From positions 1 to 34,472 of the forward strand of contig JAKBNS010000160.1 in NCBI GenBank assembly GCA_021830925.1: 34,472 bases of DNA. The letters are read 5' to 3'. Shown piece after piece: positions 9,798 to 18,586 of the stretch. The notes below the pieces were generated by a model that ran no database searches, was not told the DNA's origin, and saw only the letters and a list, made by a program, of their open reading frames with translations. The DNA is from Pseudomonadota bacterium (GTDB lineage: Bacteria; Pseudomonadota; Gammaproteobacteria; Burkholderiales; Burkholderiaceae_C). Numbering within the stretch: the first letter of the stretch is position 1; each line of letters begins with the position of its first letter. The position numbers and the translations under genes are program-made.

Positions 9798-10732
9798 CGC
9801 GACCCCCGCGCCGCGTGGGAAGCGGGAGCATGGTCGTCGCCGTGCGCGTGTTCGTGCGCGTGGCCCTGCGCATGCGGCGCGCTCGCGTCGCCGTGCTCGC
9901 AATGTCCGCCCTGTTCGGCCATGAAGCCGCGCGCGGGGTGGATGAACAGGTAGCCGTCGTGCCGAGCCACCTGCATCGGCAGGCCGTACAGCGCGCTCAG
10001 CGCGCCGGGCTCGATGACCTCGTCCACGCGCCCCTGGCGTCCGCGTCCGCCGGCCAGGTACAGCACGCTGTCCATCACGCCCAGCAGGGGGTTGATGTCG
10101 TGGGCGCTCAACAGCACGGTCAGTCCGTGGCGCTGGCGCAGGCCGCGCACCAGCTCGAGCACGCCGAGCTGGGCGCGCGGGTCCAGGTTGGCCAGCGGTT
10201 CGTCGAGCAGCAGCATGCGCACCGGGTTGACCAGCGCCTGCGCGATGCACACGCGCTGACGCTCGCCGCCGGACAGCGTGTCCATGCCGCGCAGCTCCAG
10301 ATGCCCGGCGTCCGCCGCGTGCAGGGCCTCGCGCACCGCGGCGCGGCGCCGCGCACCCGCGCTCGGCGACAGGCTCATGCCCCAGCGCTCGCCTTGCCAG
10401 GCGCTGGCCACGAAGTCGCAGGCTCGCAGGCGCGAGTAGGCACCGTCGGGCACCGTCTGCGCGACATAGCCGATGGCTCGCCGCGCCTGCGAGGGTGGGC
10501 CGCCGAACACCCGCAGTTCGCCCTCGCGCACAGGCAGCAGTCCGGCCAGCGCCTGCAGCAGCGTGGTCTTGCCGGCGCCGTTGCTGCCGAACAGCCCCAC
10601 CACCTGGCCTTGCGGGATGCGCAGGTCCAGTTCTCCCACCACGTCGCGCGCGCCGCGCGCCAGGCGCAGACCCCGAGCAAGCACCGCGATGGCGGGGTCG
10701 GCATCGGTGTCGGGGCGAGGCGCGGGGGACAT
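9794..10732 (-). CDS. Zinc-type ABC transporter ATPase with His-rich tail
   Basis: ATP-binding subunit for the adjacent permease, 312 residues. Walker [10 protein letters not shown] at 49-57, Q-loop AQTVPDGA at 91-98, signature LSGGERQR at 153-160, Walker B LLLDEP at 174-179 and H-switch H211 are all intact. The C-terminus is unusual: residues 277-306 hold nine histidines and a cysteine (repeats such as HAHEHAH), a likely Zn2+-binding tail on the cytoplasmic side. The start is the ATG at 10732; in-frame ATGs at 10795 and further upstream overlap the palindrome and hemE promoter region and are unlikely. It is divergent from hemE across a 109-bp gap with a palindromic operator candidate. ZnuC is the closest role; Mn2+ cannot be excluded. 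Confidence 0.92.
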   Translation of the reverse strand: MSPAPRPDTDADPAIAVLARGLRLARGARDVVGELDLRIPQGQVVGLFGSNGAGKTTLLQALAGLLPVREGELRVFGGPPSQARRAIGYVAQTVPDGAYSRLRACDFVASAWQGERWGMSLSPSAGARRRAAVREALHAADAGHLELRGMDTLSGGERQRVCIAQALVNPVRMLLLDEPLANLDPRAQLGVLELVRGLRQRHGLTVLLSAHDINPLLGVMDSVLYLAGGRGRQGRVDEVIEPGALSALYGLPMQVARHDGYLFIHPARGFMAEQGGHCEHGDASAPHAQGHAHEHAHGDDHAPASHAARGSR

Positions 10733-10778
10733 GGCGGAAGGGGCTCGTGGGGGCGCGGTGCGTGAAGCGCCGATCCTA

Positions 10779-10795
10779 ATGCAAGTCGATTGCAT
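10779..10795. promoter_or_regulatory. Palindromic operator candidate (Fur/Zur family type)
   Basis: Perfect inverted repeat ATGCAA-N5-TTGCAT in the 109-bp gap between the ATPase start (47 bp away) and hemE. Its AT-rich core, size and position upstream of a zinc-type transporter suggest a metal regulator of the Fur superfamily, such as Zur or Mur. It does not match the E. coli Zur consensus, so the identity is inference. Confidence 0.45.
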
Positions 10796-10841
10796 AAAGG
10801 GCCGCGGCGGGACGCGGTCGAGGCTTTGCGACAATACCCAC

Positions 10842-11939
10842 ATGAGCACGATCGCCAACGACACCTTCCTGCGGGCGCTGCTGCGCCAGCCGACCGAATT
10901 CACCCCTGTGTGGCTGATGCGCCAGGCCGGGCGCTACCTGCCGGAATACAACGCGACGCGCGCGCGGGCCGGCAGCTTCCTGGGGCTGGCCACCAGCCCG
11001 GATCTGGCCACCGAGGTCACGCTGCAGCCGCTGGAACGCTGGGACCTGGACGCGGCCATCCTGTTCTCCGACATCCTCACCGTGCCGGACGCCATGGGCC
11101 TGGGGCTGCGCTTCGCAGCCGGCGAAGGCCCGCGCTTCGAACACGCGCTGCGCACCGAGGCGCAGATCCGCGCGCTGCAGGTACCGGACCTGGAACGCCT
11201 GCGCTACGTATTCGATGCCGTCGCGCAGATCCGCCGGGCGCTCACCCGCGACGGCGTGCAGCGCGTGCCGCTGATCGGCTTCGCCGGCAGCCCGTGGACC
11301 CTGGCCTGCTACATGGTCGAGGGCCAGGGCAGCGACGACTGGCGCCAGACCAAGACCCTGATGTACTCGCGGCCCGACCTGATGCACCACATCCTGCGGG
11401 TCAATGCGCAGGCGGTGGCGGCCTACCTGAACGCGCAGATCGAGGCCGGCGCGCAGGCGGTGATGGTGTTCGACTCCTGGGGCGGGGCGCTGGCCGACGG
11501 AGCCTTCCAGGAGTTCTCGCTGCAATACAGCCGGCAGGTGCTGCAGGCCCTGCGCCGCGAGCACGACGGGCGGCGCGTGCCCGCGATCCTGTTCACCAAG
11601 GGCGGCGGGCCCTGGCTGGAGCAGATGAGCGAGTCCGGCGCGGATGCGCTGGGGGTGGACTGGACCGTCAACCTGGCCCGTGCTCGCGCGCTGGTGGGCC
11701 GGCGCGTGGCGCTGCAGGGCAATCTGGACCCGACGGTGCTGTTCGCGCCGCCCGAGCACATCGAGCGCGAAGTACGCGCGGTGCTCGACAGCTTCGGCCC
11801 GATCGCCCCCGGCGACGCGGCCGGCCACGTGTTCAACCTGGGGCACGGGATTTCGCAATTCACGCCGGCCGAGCACGTCGGGACCCTGGTGCGGACCGTG
11901 CACGAGCACAGTCGCGCCCTGCACCAGGGCGGGGCGTGA
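10842..11939 (+). CDS. hemE: Uroporphyrinogen decarboxylase
   Basis: Cytoplasmic haem-biosynthesis enzyme converting uroporphyrinogen III to coproporphyrinogen III by four decarboxylations. It has 365 residues, the usual size. The signature [15 protein letters not shown] at 22-36 contributes the conserved arginines. D77 in [17 protein letters not shown] corresponds to the catalytic aspartate. [26 protein letters not shown] and [11 protein letters not shown] are also present. The start is the ATG at 10842; the upstream sequence lacks a strong ribosome-binding site. It is followed by a 286-bp gap and then priA on the same strand. Confidence 0.97.
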   Translation: MSTIANDTFLRALLRQPTEFTPVWLMRQAGRYLPEYNATRARAGSFLGLATSPDLATEVTLQPLERWDLDAAILFSDILTVPDAMGLGLRFAAGEGPRFEHALRTEAQIRALQVPDLERLRYVFDAVAQIRRALTRDGVQRVPLIGFAGSPWTLACYMVEGQGSDDWRQTKTLMYSRPDLMHHILRVNAQAVAAYLNAQIEAGAQAVMVFDSWGGALADGAFQEFSLQYSRQVLQALRREHDGRRVPAILFTKGGGPWLEQMSESGADALGVDWTVNLARARALVGRRVALQGNLDPTVLFAPPEHIEREVRAVLDSFGPIAPGDAAGHVFNLGHGISQFTPAEHVGTLVRTVHEHSRALHQGGA

Positions 11940-12003
11940 TTCGATGCGCGTCGGGGTGCGCGGCGGCCCAAATTGGCGCTGTTGTCAAGCCCGAGACGGA
12001 GAT

Positions 12004-12191
12004 TTATACACACCGTGCCTGTTTTTAGGACATAGCGCATGCTTCCCAGACCTTACATCAGGATGGGTTATTTAACCTATTGAATTTGAAGAGATTTCTG
12101 TGTTTTGCTGCGGGGCGTCATAGGCGGCGCCTGCAGTTATCCACAGATCTCGACATGAGCGGGGCCGGCTCTATGCACAAAGTTATCCACA
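12004..12191 (+). other. Cluster of DnaA-box matches beside an AT-rich segment
   Basis: The hemE-priA gap contains TTATACACA (12004-12012) and TTATCCACA at 12137-12145 and 12183-12191, all in the same orientation. A one-mismatch copy, CTATGCACA, lies at 12171-12179. Both perfect boxes are followed by GATC. Bases 12061-12110 are 33/50 A+T in a region of about 30% A+T, and include a small inverted repeat GGTTA-TT-TAACC (12066-12077). This is the composition of an origin-like or DnaA-regulated region. The dnaA and dnaN genes are not here. Confidence 0.5.
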
Positions 12192-12225
12192 GATCCGGGA
12201 TTCCCCTGATCGCCCCGGGGGCAGC

Positions 12226-14679
12226 ATGTGCGGAGGCCTCGTACGAGGCGAGCCGGCACTCACATCCGAGCATCCCCGCAGGCCGCGGCTCGTGGTAAAC
12301 CCGCAGATCCCCGAGTTGATTCCGAGCGATCCGGCGCGGGCCCCCGCGTGGCGTCTGAGCGTGGCGGTGGATGCCCCGATCTGGGGCGCCCTGGACTACG
12401 CTGGGGAGCGCCAACTGGCACCGGGCACCGTGGTGCGCGTGCCGCTGGGGCGCCAGTTGGTCTGCGGCGTCGTGCTCGATGCGCAGCCGCTGGCGCCCGG
12501 CGCCTCCGAAGCGCTCAAGCCGGTGCGCGAGGCCTGCGACGCGCTGGATCCGCTGGGGGCCGACTGGCTCGAACTATTGCGCTTCGCGGCCGACTACTAC
12601 CAGCGCCCGCTCGGCGAACTGATGGCGGCGGCGCTGCCGGGCTGGCTGCGGGATCAGGGTGCGCAGGCCGTGCAGCGCCGGCTGCAGGCGGTGCGCCGGG
12701 CGGCCGTGCGCTATCGCCTCAGCGAGGCCGGGCTCGAGCACTTGCCGGGCAGCCTGGGCGTGCGCAGCACGGCGCTGTGGCGCGTGGCCGAGGCCCTCGG
12801 GCTGCCCGCGCCGCAGCAGGCCCGCCGCACACGGGAGGAAGCCGCGACCCAGGCCGCCACGCCGGGCCAGGGCGACGGGGCGCTGCCGCCGGCCGCCCCG
12901 ACCGGCGCCGAAGTTGCGCACGCACTCCCCACGCTGGACGAGGCCGGCGCGCGGCGCCTGCATCCGCGCGGGCCGGCGCTGCTGCGGGATTGGGCGGCGC
13001 GGGGCTGGCTGTGCGAGGCGGCGCCCGAGGCGCAGCTTGCGCCGGTACCAGCGGCGCTCAGCCTGCACCCCGAGCAGGAGCAGGCGCTGCGGGTGCTGGC
13101 CGAGCAGCGGGGCTACGGCGCGCAGTTGTTGTTCGGCGTGACCGGCAGCGGCAAGACGGAGGTCTACCTGCGGGCGGTGCAGCGCGTGCTGGAGCGCGAT
13201 GCGCGGGCGCAGGTGCTGGTGCTCACCCCCGAGATCAACCTCACGCCCCAGTTGCTGAGGCGCTTCGCCGAGCGCTTCCCCGGCGAGCGCCTGGCCCTGC
13301 TGCACAGCGGACTGGCGGAGGCCCAGCGCTTCGACCATTGGGCCGCGGCCCACGCCGGGCAGGCGCGCATCGTGCTGGGCACCCGCCTGGCGGTGCTGGC
13401 CAGCCTGCCCGGACTGGCCCTGGTGGTGGTGGACGAGGAGCACGATCCTTCCTACAAGCAGCAGGAGGGCGCGCGTTATTCCGCGCGCGACCTCGCGGTG
13501 TGGCGCGCGCGCCAGCGCGCCATACCGGTGCTGCTGGGCTCGGCCACGCCGTCGCTGGAGTCCTGGCACGCCGCCGAGCAGGGGCGCTACGGCCTGCTGA
13601 GCATGCGCCAGCGCGCCAGCGGCGTGCTGCCCCGCGTGCGCCTGCTGCCCAGTCACCACGATCCCCTGCTGCGCGCCGGAGGGCCGATCGGCCAGATCCT
13701 GTTCGATGGCGTCACCCAGCGCCTGCAGCGCGGCGAGCAGAGCCTGCTGTTCCTCAATCGCCGCGGCTACGCGCCGGTGTTGTGCTGCCCCGACTGCGGC
13801 TGGAAATCCGATTGCCCGCACTGCGACGCCCATCTGGTCTACCACCGCAACGATCGCAGCCTGCGCTGTCATCACTGCGGGCATCGCGAAGCCGTGCCGC
13901 GCGCCTGCCCGGACTGCGGCGGCCTGGACTTGCAACCCCTGGGGCGCGGCACACAGCGCGTGCAGGAGGCACTGGCGGAACTGTTCCCGCAGGCGCGCAT
14001 CGCGCGCATCGATGCCGACACCGCCTCGCGCAAGGGACAGGCGGAGGCCGGCTTCGCCCAGGTGCACGCCGGCGAGGTGGACATCCTGGTGGGCACCCAG
14101 ATGGTCACCAAGGGGCACGATTTCCAGCGCGTCAGCCTGGTGGCGGCGCTCAACCCGGACGCCGGACTGTTCAGCCACGATCCGCGCGCGCCCGAGCGGA
14201 TGTTCGCGCAACTCGTGCAGGCGGCCGGGCGCGCCGGCCGCGCCGGCGGCTCCACGCTGGAGCCCGAGATGCTGGTGCAGACCGCCTACCCCGAGCATCC
14301 GCTGTACCAGGCCTTGCAGCGCAACGACTACGCCGGCTTCGCCGAGCGCGAACTGCTGGAACGCAAGCGCGCGGGGATGCCGCCCTTCAGCTTCCAGGCC
14401 CTGCTGCGTGTCGAGCACGCGCGCGAACAGCGGGTGCTCGAGTTCGCCGAGCGGGCCGCCGAGCTGGCGACCGCCCTGGCTCCCGAGGGGACGCCCACCG
14501 TGTACCCGCCGGTTCCCGCGAGCCTGGCCCGGCTGGCGGGGGTGCATCGCCTGCAGTTGCTGGTGGAGGCGCCGCGCCGCGCGCTCCTGCACGCCTTCCT
14601 GGCGCAATGGCGCCATGCCTTGCAGGAACTGCGCGGCGGCGTGCGCTGGGCGATCGACGTCGACCCCACCGAGTTCTGA
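12226..14679 (+). CDS. priA: Primosomal replication restart helicase PriA
   Basis: DEAH-type 3'-5' DNA helicase that rebuilds the replisome at stalled forks. As called it has 817 residues. An N-terminal DNA-binding domain spans about 42-100. Walker A GVTGSGKTE is at 304-312 and DEEHD at 403-407. A zinc-binding cluster has cysteines 520, 521, 524, 530, 533, 548, 551, 561 and 564. Motif V/VI blocks ILVGTQMVTKGHDF and QLVQAAGRAGRAG follow. Residues about 195-245 are an Ala/Pro-rich, probably disordered insertion between the N-terminal half and the helicase core. The start is uncertain: ATG 12226 lies after a G-rich stretch, while GTG 12292 is in frame and would remove 22 poorly conserved residues. 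The DnaA-box cluster lies just upstream. Confidence 0.93.
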   Translation: MCGGLVRGEPALTSEHPRRPRLVVNPQIPELIPSDPARAPAWRLSVAVDAPIWGALDYAGERQLAPGTVVRVPLGRQLVCGVVLDAQPLAPGASEALKPVREACDALDPLGADWLELLRFAADYYQRPLGELMAAALPGWLRDQGAQAVQRRLQAVRRAAVRYRLSEAGLEHLPGSLGVRSTALWRVAEALGLPAPQQARRTREEAATQAATPGQGDGALPPAAPTGAEVAHALPTLDEAGARRLHPRGPALLRDWAARGWLCEAAPEAQLAPVPAALSLHPEQEQALRVLAEQRGYGAQLLFGVTGSGKTEVYLRAVQRVLERDARAQVLVLTPEINLTPQLLRRFAERFPGERLALLHSGLAEAQRFDHWAAAHAGQARIVLGTRLAVLASLPGLALVVVDEEHDPSYKQQEGARYSARDLAVWRARQRAIPVLLGSATPSLESWHAAEQGRYGLLSMRQRASGVLPRVRLLPSHHDPLLRAGGPIGQILFDGVTQRLQRGEQSLLFLNRRGYAPVLCCPDCGWKSDCPHCDAHLVYHRNDRSLRCHHCGHREAVPRACPDCGGLDLQPLGRGTQRVQEALAELFPQARIARIDADTASRKGQAEAGFAQVHAGEVDILVGTQMVTKGHDFQRVSLVAALNPDAGLFSHDPRAPERMFAQLVQAAGRAGRAGGSTLEPEMLVQTAYPEHPLYQALQRNDYAGFAERELLERKRAGMPPFSFQALLRVEHAREQRVLEFAERAAELATALAPEGTPTVYPPVPASLARLAGVHRLQLLVEAPRRALLHAFLAQWRHALQELRGGVRWAIDVDPTEF

Positions 14680-14705
14680 TCCGAGTAGCCTGCAGGCTGC
14701 GAGGT

Positions 14706-14738
14706 GGGGCGGGCCGGGCGCAGCCCGGCCCCGGGGGC
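14706..14738. repeat. 33-bp GC-rich hairpin repeat, copy 1
   Basis: Intergenic element between convergent priA and the ferredoxin oxidoreductase gene. It matches 33656-33688 at 30 of 33 positions. Its core is the hairpin described at 14711-14731. Two of the three differences fall in the stem and turn G-C pairs into G-U pairs in the other copy, so the structure is kept. Confidence 0.55.
14711..14731. terminator. Hairpin between convergent priA and indolepyruvate oxidoreductase genes
   Basis: Perfect 9-bp arms GGGCCGGGC and GCCCGGCCC around a GCA loop, 31 bp after the priA stop and 13 bp before the convergent stop. No T-tract follows on either strand. It is likely to act as a two-way terminator or transcript-end stabiliser. 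Confidence 0.5.
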
Positions 14739-14744
14739 AGTCCA

Positions 14745-17700
14745 TCAATGCGGGAGCGCGGCCCCCTGCGGCGCCGCCGACGCGGCCGGCGCCTGCGCCG
14801 CCACGCGCCACTGCTGCAGCAGGACTTCCCACTGCGGCAGCCACTGCTCCATGCTGCGCTGCTTCACCGGGCCGTAGCCGGCGATGCGCGACGGCAGTTC
14901 GGCCACCTTCACGGCCAGATCGAGGTTGTCCGCGCGCAGTTGGCTCAGCATCTGCTCGACGGTGTCGCGGTAGCGCTGGACCAGCGCGCGCTCGGCACGC
15001 CGCTCCTCGCTGCGTCCGAAGGGGTCGAGCGCGGTGCCGCGCAGCACCTTGCCGTGGCGCAGCAGGCGCAGCGCCGTGCCCATCCAGGGGCCGAACTCCA
15101 TCTTGCGCGGGCGTCCGTCGGGGCCGGGGCGACTGAACAGCGGCGGCGCCATGTGGTAGCGCAGCTTGAAGTCGCCGTCGAACTGCTCGCGCAGCGAGGC
15201 GGCGAAGCCCGGATCGCTGTGCAGGCGTGCCACCTCGTACTCGTCCTTGTAGGCCATCAGCTTGAACAGCGTGCGCGCCACCGCCTCGCTCAGGCGCTTG
15301 CCGCCCAGCGTCGATTCGGCCTGGGCCACGCGTGCCACCAGTTGCTGGTAGTCGGCGGCGTAGGCGGCGTTCTGATAGCCGGTCAGGAACTCGCTGCGCG
15401 TGCGCACCAGTTCGTCCAGGCCGGGGCGGCGCGCGAAGGCGATGACCTGCTCGGTGGCGCCCAGCGCGGCCAGTTGCTGCGGATGCGCCGCGGCCTGGCG
15501 CCCCCACTCGAAGGCGGCCAGGTTCTGCGCCACCGCGACCTCGTTGAGTTCGATGGCCCGTTGCAGGGACTCGCGGCGCAGCGGGATCCAGCCCTTCTGC
15601 CAGGCGAAGCCCAGCATCATCGGGTTGGCGAAGATGCTGTCGCCCAGCACGCGGCGGGCCAGCGCGTCGGCGTCGAAGCCGGCGATCTGCTGCGCCCCCA
15701 CCGCCTGTTCCAGCGCCTGGTGGCAGGCCGCCGCCGGGAACTGCCACTGCGGCTGGTGCACCAGCGCCGCCGTCGGCGCGCCGTGGGTGTTGAGCGCGAC
15801 GAAGGTGCGATCCTTGCGCACCCGTGCCAGGGTCTCGCGGTCGGCCGCCACGATGGGGTCGCAGCCCAGCACCAGTTCGGCCTCGGCCATCGCGATGCGC
15901 GTGGTGTGGATCTGCGCCGGATCGTCGGCGATGAGCACGTGGCTCCAGGTCGCGCCGCCCTTTTGCGCCAGGCCCGCGGCGTCCTGCGTGACGATGCCCT
16001 TGCCCTCGATGTGCGCGGCCACGCCCAGCAACTGACCGATGGTGATCACCCCGGTGCCGCCGATGCCGGCCACCAGGATGCCGTAGTTGCCGCCGCCGGC
16101 GCGGTCGGCCTTCACCGGATCCGGCACCCGCGGCTCGTCCAGCGCGGGCAGCGCCTCCAGGCTGGGCGCGGCGGCCGCGGCGGCCTTGCGGGGCTTGGCC
16201 CCCTCGAGCGACACGAAACTCGGGCAGAAGCCCTTCAGGCAGGAGAAGTCCTTGTTGCAGCTGCTCTGGTTGATGGTTCGCTTGCGTCCGAATTCGGTTT
16301 CCAGCGGTTCCACCGACAGGCAGTTGCTCTGCTCGGAGCAATCCCCGCAGCCCTCGCACACCAGCGGGTTGATGGCGACGCGGCGGTCGGGCTCGGCCAT
16401 CGTGCCGCGCTTGCGACGCCGGCGCTTCTCGGTGGCGCAGGTCTGGTCGAAGATCAGCACGGTGGTGCCGGCCACCTCGCGCAGCCGGCGCTGCACGGTA
16501 TCGAGTTCGTCGCGGTGGTGCACGGTCACGCCGGGCGCCAGGTCGCGCACCTCGCGGTACTTGTCGGGCTCGTCGCTGAGCACGACGATCTCGCGCACCC
16601 CTTCGGCGTGCAGCTCGCGGCTGATCTGCCCGACGCTGAGCTGGCCCTCCACGGGCTGGCCGCCGGTCATCGCCACGGCGCCGTTGTAGAGGATCTTGTA
16701 GGTGATGTTCGCGCCGCTGGCGATGGCCTGGCGGATGGCCAGCAGGCCGGAGTGGTAGTAGGTGCCGTCGCCCAGGTTGGCGAACACATGCTTGTCGGTG
16801 GTGAAGGGCGCCTGGCCCACCCAGGCCGCGCCCTCGCCGCCCATCTGGCTGAAGGTTGAGGTGGAGCGGTCCATCCACACCACCATGTAGTGGCAGCCGA
16901 TGCCGGCCATCGCGCGCGAGCCTTCCGGCACGCGGGTGCTGGTGTTGTGCGGGCAGCCCGAGCAGAACCACGGCGGGCGCTTCTCGCTGGGCGGCGCCTC
17001 GGCCAGCGCGCGCTCCTTGGCCTCGATCAGCGCCACGCGCTCGCGCACGCGGCGCTGCAGGTCCTGCGGCGCGCGGGCCAGCAGGCCCAGGCGTTCCAGG
17101 CGCGACGCGATGGCGCGCGCGATCACCGCCGGGTTCAGGTCGGCCTTGGCCGGCAGCAGCCAGTTGTCGCCCGGGTTGGCCTGGCTCCACTCGCCGCCGC
17201 TGCGGTCGCCCGGGGTCTCGTTGAACTTGCCGATCACGTTGGGGCGAACGTCTTCGCGCCAGTTGTACAGCTCTTCCTTGAGCTGATATTCGATGATCTG
17301 GCGCTTTTCTTCGATGACCAGAATTTCCTGGAGTCCGGTGGCGAATTCGCGCGTGATGTGCGCCTCCAGGGGCCATACCACCGCCACCTTGTGCACGCGC
17401 AGGCCCAGTTGCGCACAGGCCTGCTCGTCCAGCCCGAGATCGGCCAGCGCCTGGCGGGTGTCGTTGTAGGCCTTGCCCGAGGCCATCAGGCCCAGGCGGG
17501 CGTCGGGGCTGTCGATCACCGTGTGGTTCAGGCGGTTCGCGCGCACGTAGGCCAGCGCCGCGTACCACTTCACGTCCATCAGGCGCGCTTCCTGGCTCAG
17601 CGCATCGTCGGGCCAGCGAATGTGCACCCCCGCCTCGGGCATCGGGAAGTCCTCGGGCATCAGGATGCGCACGCGCTCGGGCGACACGTCCACCGAGGCC

Positions 17701-18359
17701 GACGATTCCACCACCTCCTGGATGGTCTTCATGCCGGCCCACAGGCCGCTGTAGCGGCTCATCGCCAGCGCGTGCAGCCCCAGGTCCAGGATGTCCTGCA
17801 CGTTGCTGGGAAAGAACACCGGGAAGCCCACGGCCTTGAACACGTGGTCGCTCTGGTGCGCCGCGGTGGAACTCTTGGCCACGTGGTCGTCGCCGGCCAC
17901 CGCGATGACCCCGCCGTGGCGCGCGGTGCCCGCCATGTTGGCATGCTTGAACACGTCGCCGCAGCGGTCCACGCCGGGGCCCTTGCCGTACCAGATGCCG
18001 AACACGCCGTCGAAACGTTTGCTCTGCGGGTACAGGTCGAGCTGCTGGCTGCCCCACAGCGCGGTGGCGGCGAGTTCCTCGTTGACCCCCGGCTGGAACA
18101 CGATGTCGTTCTCGGCCAGCAGCTTGCGCGCCTTCCACAAGGCCTGGTCGTAGCCCCCGAGCGGGGAGCCGCGGTAGCCGCTGATGAAACCGGCGGTGTG
18201 CAGTCCCGCCAGCTGGTCGCGCTTGCGCTGCAGCAGGGGCAGGCGCACCAGCGCGTGGATGCCGCTCATGAAGGCGCGGCCGGATTCCAGGGTGTACTTG
18301 TCGTCGAGACGGATCGTCTCCAGGGCCCGACGGACGGCTTCGGGCAGCGCTGCGTTCAT
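14745..18359 (-). CDS. Indolepyruvate ferredoxin oxidoreductase, fused alpha-beta type
   Basis: Oxidative decarboxylation of indolepyruvate and other aryl or branched 2-oxo acids to acyl-CoA, passing electrons to ferredoxin. The protein has 1204 residues and is the long single-chain form that fuses the IorA-like and IorB-like parts. The pyrimidine-binding domain starts near residue 25 (HTAGFISGYRGSPLGGYD). The TPP motif GDGTYYHSG is at 530-538, with the following asparagine at about 559. A cysteine-rich region has C668, C671, C674, C680, C701, C707 and C712, probably for Fe-S ligation. The gamma-type domain begins at GIGGTG (765-770). ATG 18359 has GGAGATA upstream. An A/P-rich tail ends the protein. 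It is a monocistronic unit, convergent with priA. Confidence 0.93.
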   Translation of the reverse strand: MNAALPEAVRRALETIRLDDKYTLESGRAFMSGIHALVRLPLLQRKRDQLAGLHTAGFISGYRGSPLGGYDQALWKARKLLAENDIVFQPGVNEELAATALWGSQQLDLYPQSKRFDGVFGIWYGKGPGVDRCGDVFKHANMAGTARHGGVIAVAGDDHVAKSSTAAHQSDHVFKAVGFPVFFPSNVQDILDLGLHALAMSRYSGLWAGMKTIQEVVESSASVDVSPERVRILMPEDFPMPEAGVHIRWPDDALSQEARLMDVKWYAALAYVRANRLNHTVIDSPDARLGLMASGKAYNDTRQALADLGLDEQACAQLGLRVHKVAVVWPLEAHITREFATGLQEILVIEEKRQIIEYQLKEELYNWREDVRPNVIGKFNETPGDRSGGEWSQANPGDNWLLPAKADLNPAVIARAIASRLERLGLLARAPQDLQRRVRERVALIEAKERALAEAPPSEKRPPWFCSGCPHNTSTRVPEGSRAMAGIGCHYMVVWMDRSTSTFSQMGGEGAAWVGQAPFTTDKHVFANLGDGTYYHSGLLAIRQAIASGANITYKILYNGAVAMTGGQPVEGQLSVGQISRELHAEGVREIVVLSDEPDKYREVRDLAPGVTVHHRDELDTVQRRLREVAGTTVLIFDQTCATEKRRRRKRGTMAEPDRRVAINPLVCEGCGDCSEQSNCLSVEPLETEFGRKRTINQSSCNKDFSCLKGFCPSFVSLEGAKPRKAAAAAAPSLEALPALDEPRVPDPVKADRAGGGNYGILVAGIGGTGVITIGQLLGVAAHIEGKGIVTQDAAGLAQKGGATWSHVLIADDPAQIHTTRIAMAEAELVLGCDPIVAADRETLARVRKDRTFVALNTHGAPTAALVHQPQWQFPAAACHQALEQAVGAQQIAGFDADALARRVLGDSIFANPMMLGFAWQKGWIPLRRESLQRAIELNEVAVAQNLAAFEWGRQAAAHPQQLAALGATEQVIAFARRPGLDELVRTRSEFLTGYQNAAYAADYQQLVARVAQAESTLGGKRLSEAVARTLFKLMAYKDEYEVARLHSDPGFAASLREQFDGDFKLRYHMAPPLFSRPGPDGRPRKMEFGPWMGTALRLLRHGKVLRGTALDPFGRSEERRAERALVQRYRDTVEQMLSQLRADNLDLAVKVAELPSRIAGYGPVKQRSMEQWLPQWEVLLQQWRVAAQAPAASAAPQGAALPH

Positions 18360-18467
18360 GGCGCCTATCTCCTCAGTGTGCGACTCGATGCGCAACGGCC
18401 GTCCCCCGCCACGGTGGTGGCAGGTGGTTCGCGACTGGCTCGGCAGGGTGGCGCCGCGCCCGCCACG

Positions 18468-18490
18468 GGGCGGGCTTCGTGGGCCCGCCC
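18468..18490. terminator. GC-rich hairpin upstream of the oxidoreductase gene
   Basis: Arms GGGCGGGC and GCCCGCCC around a 7-nt loop, inside the 227-bp gap between the lipoprotein stop (18587) and the oxidoreductase start (18359). On the minus strand it follows the lipoprotein gene by about 97 bp. No T-tract. It may end that transcript; function is uncertain. Confidence 0.35.
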
Positions 18491-18586
18491 TGCGGTCGTC
18501 TCTCAGCGGGCCATCGTAGTCGGGCGCCCGGCGCTTGCCAACAGGAGGGATACCGATGCGCGCCGCGGGGGCGCAGGCTCAGGCGT

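Noticed and set aside
12080-12298. 72-codon frame in the hemE-priA gap
   Set aside because: It overlaps the DnaA boxes and the priA start region, lacks a ribosome-binding site and resembles nothing known.
12228-16859. 1543-codon open frame on the plus strand
   Set aside because: It runs out of frame through priA and then antisense through the indolepyruvate oxidoreductase gene; residues are low-complexity Ala/Arg/Gly typical of shadow frames in GC-rich DNA.
12574-18138. 1854-codon open frame on the minus strand
   Set aside because: Same reason: it overlays two well-identified genes, and its sequence shows no domain.
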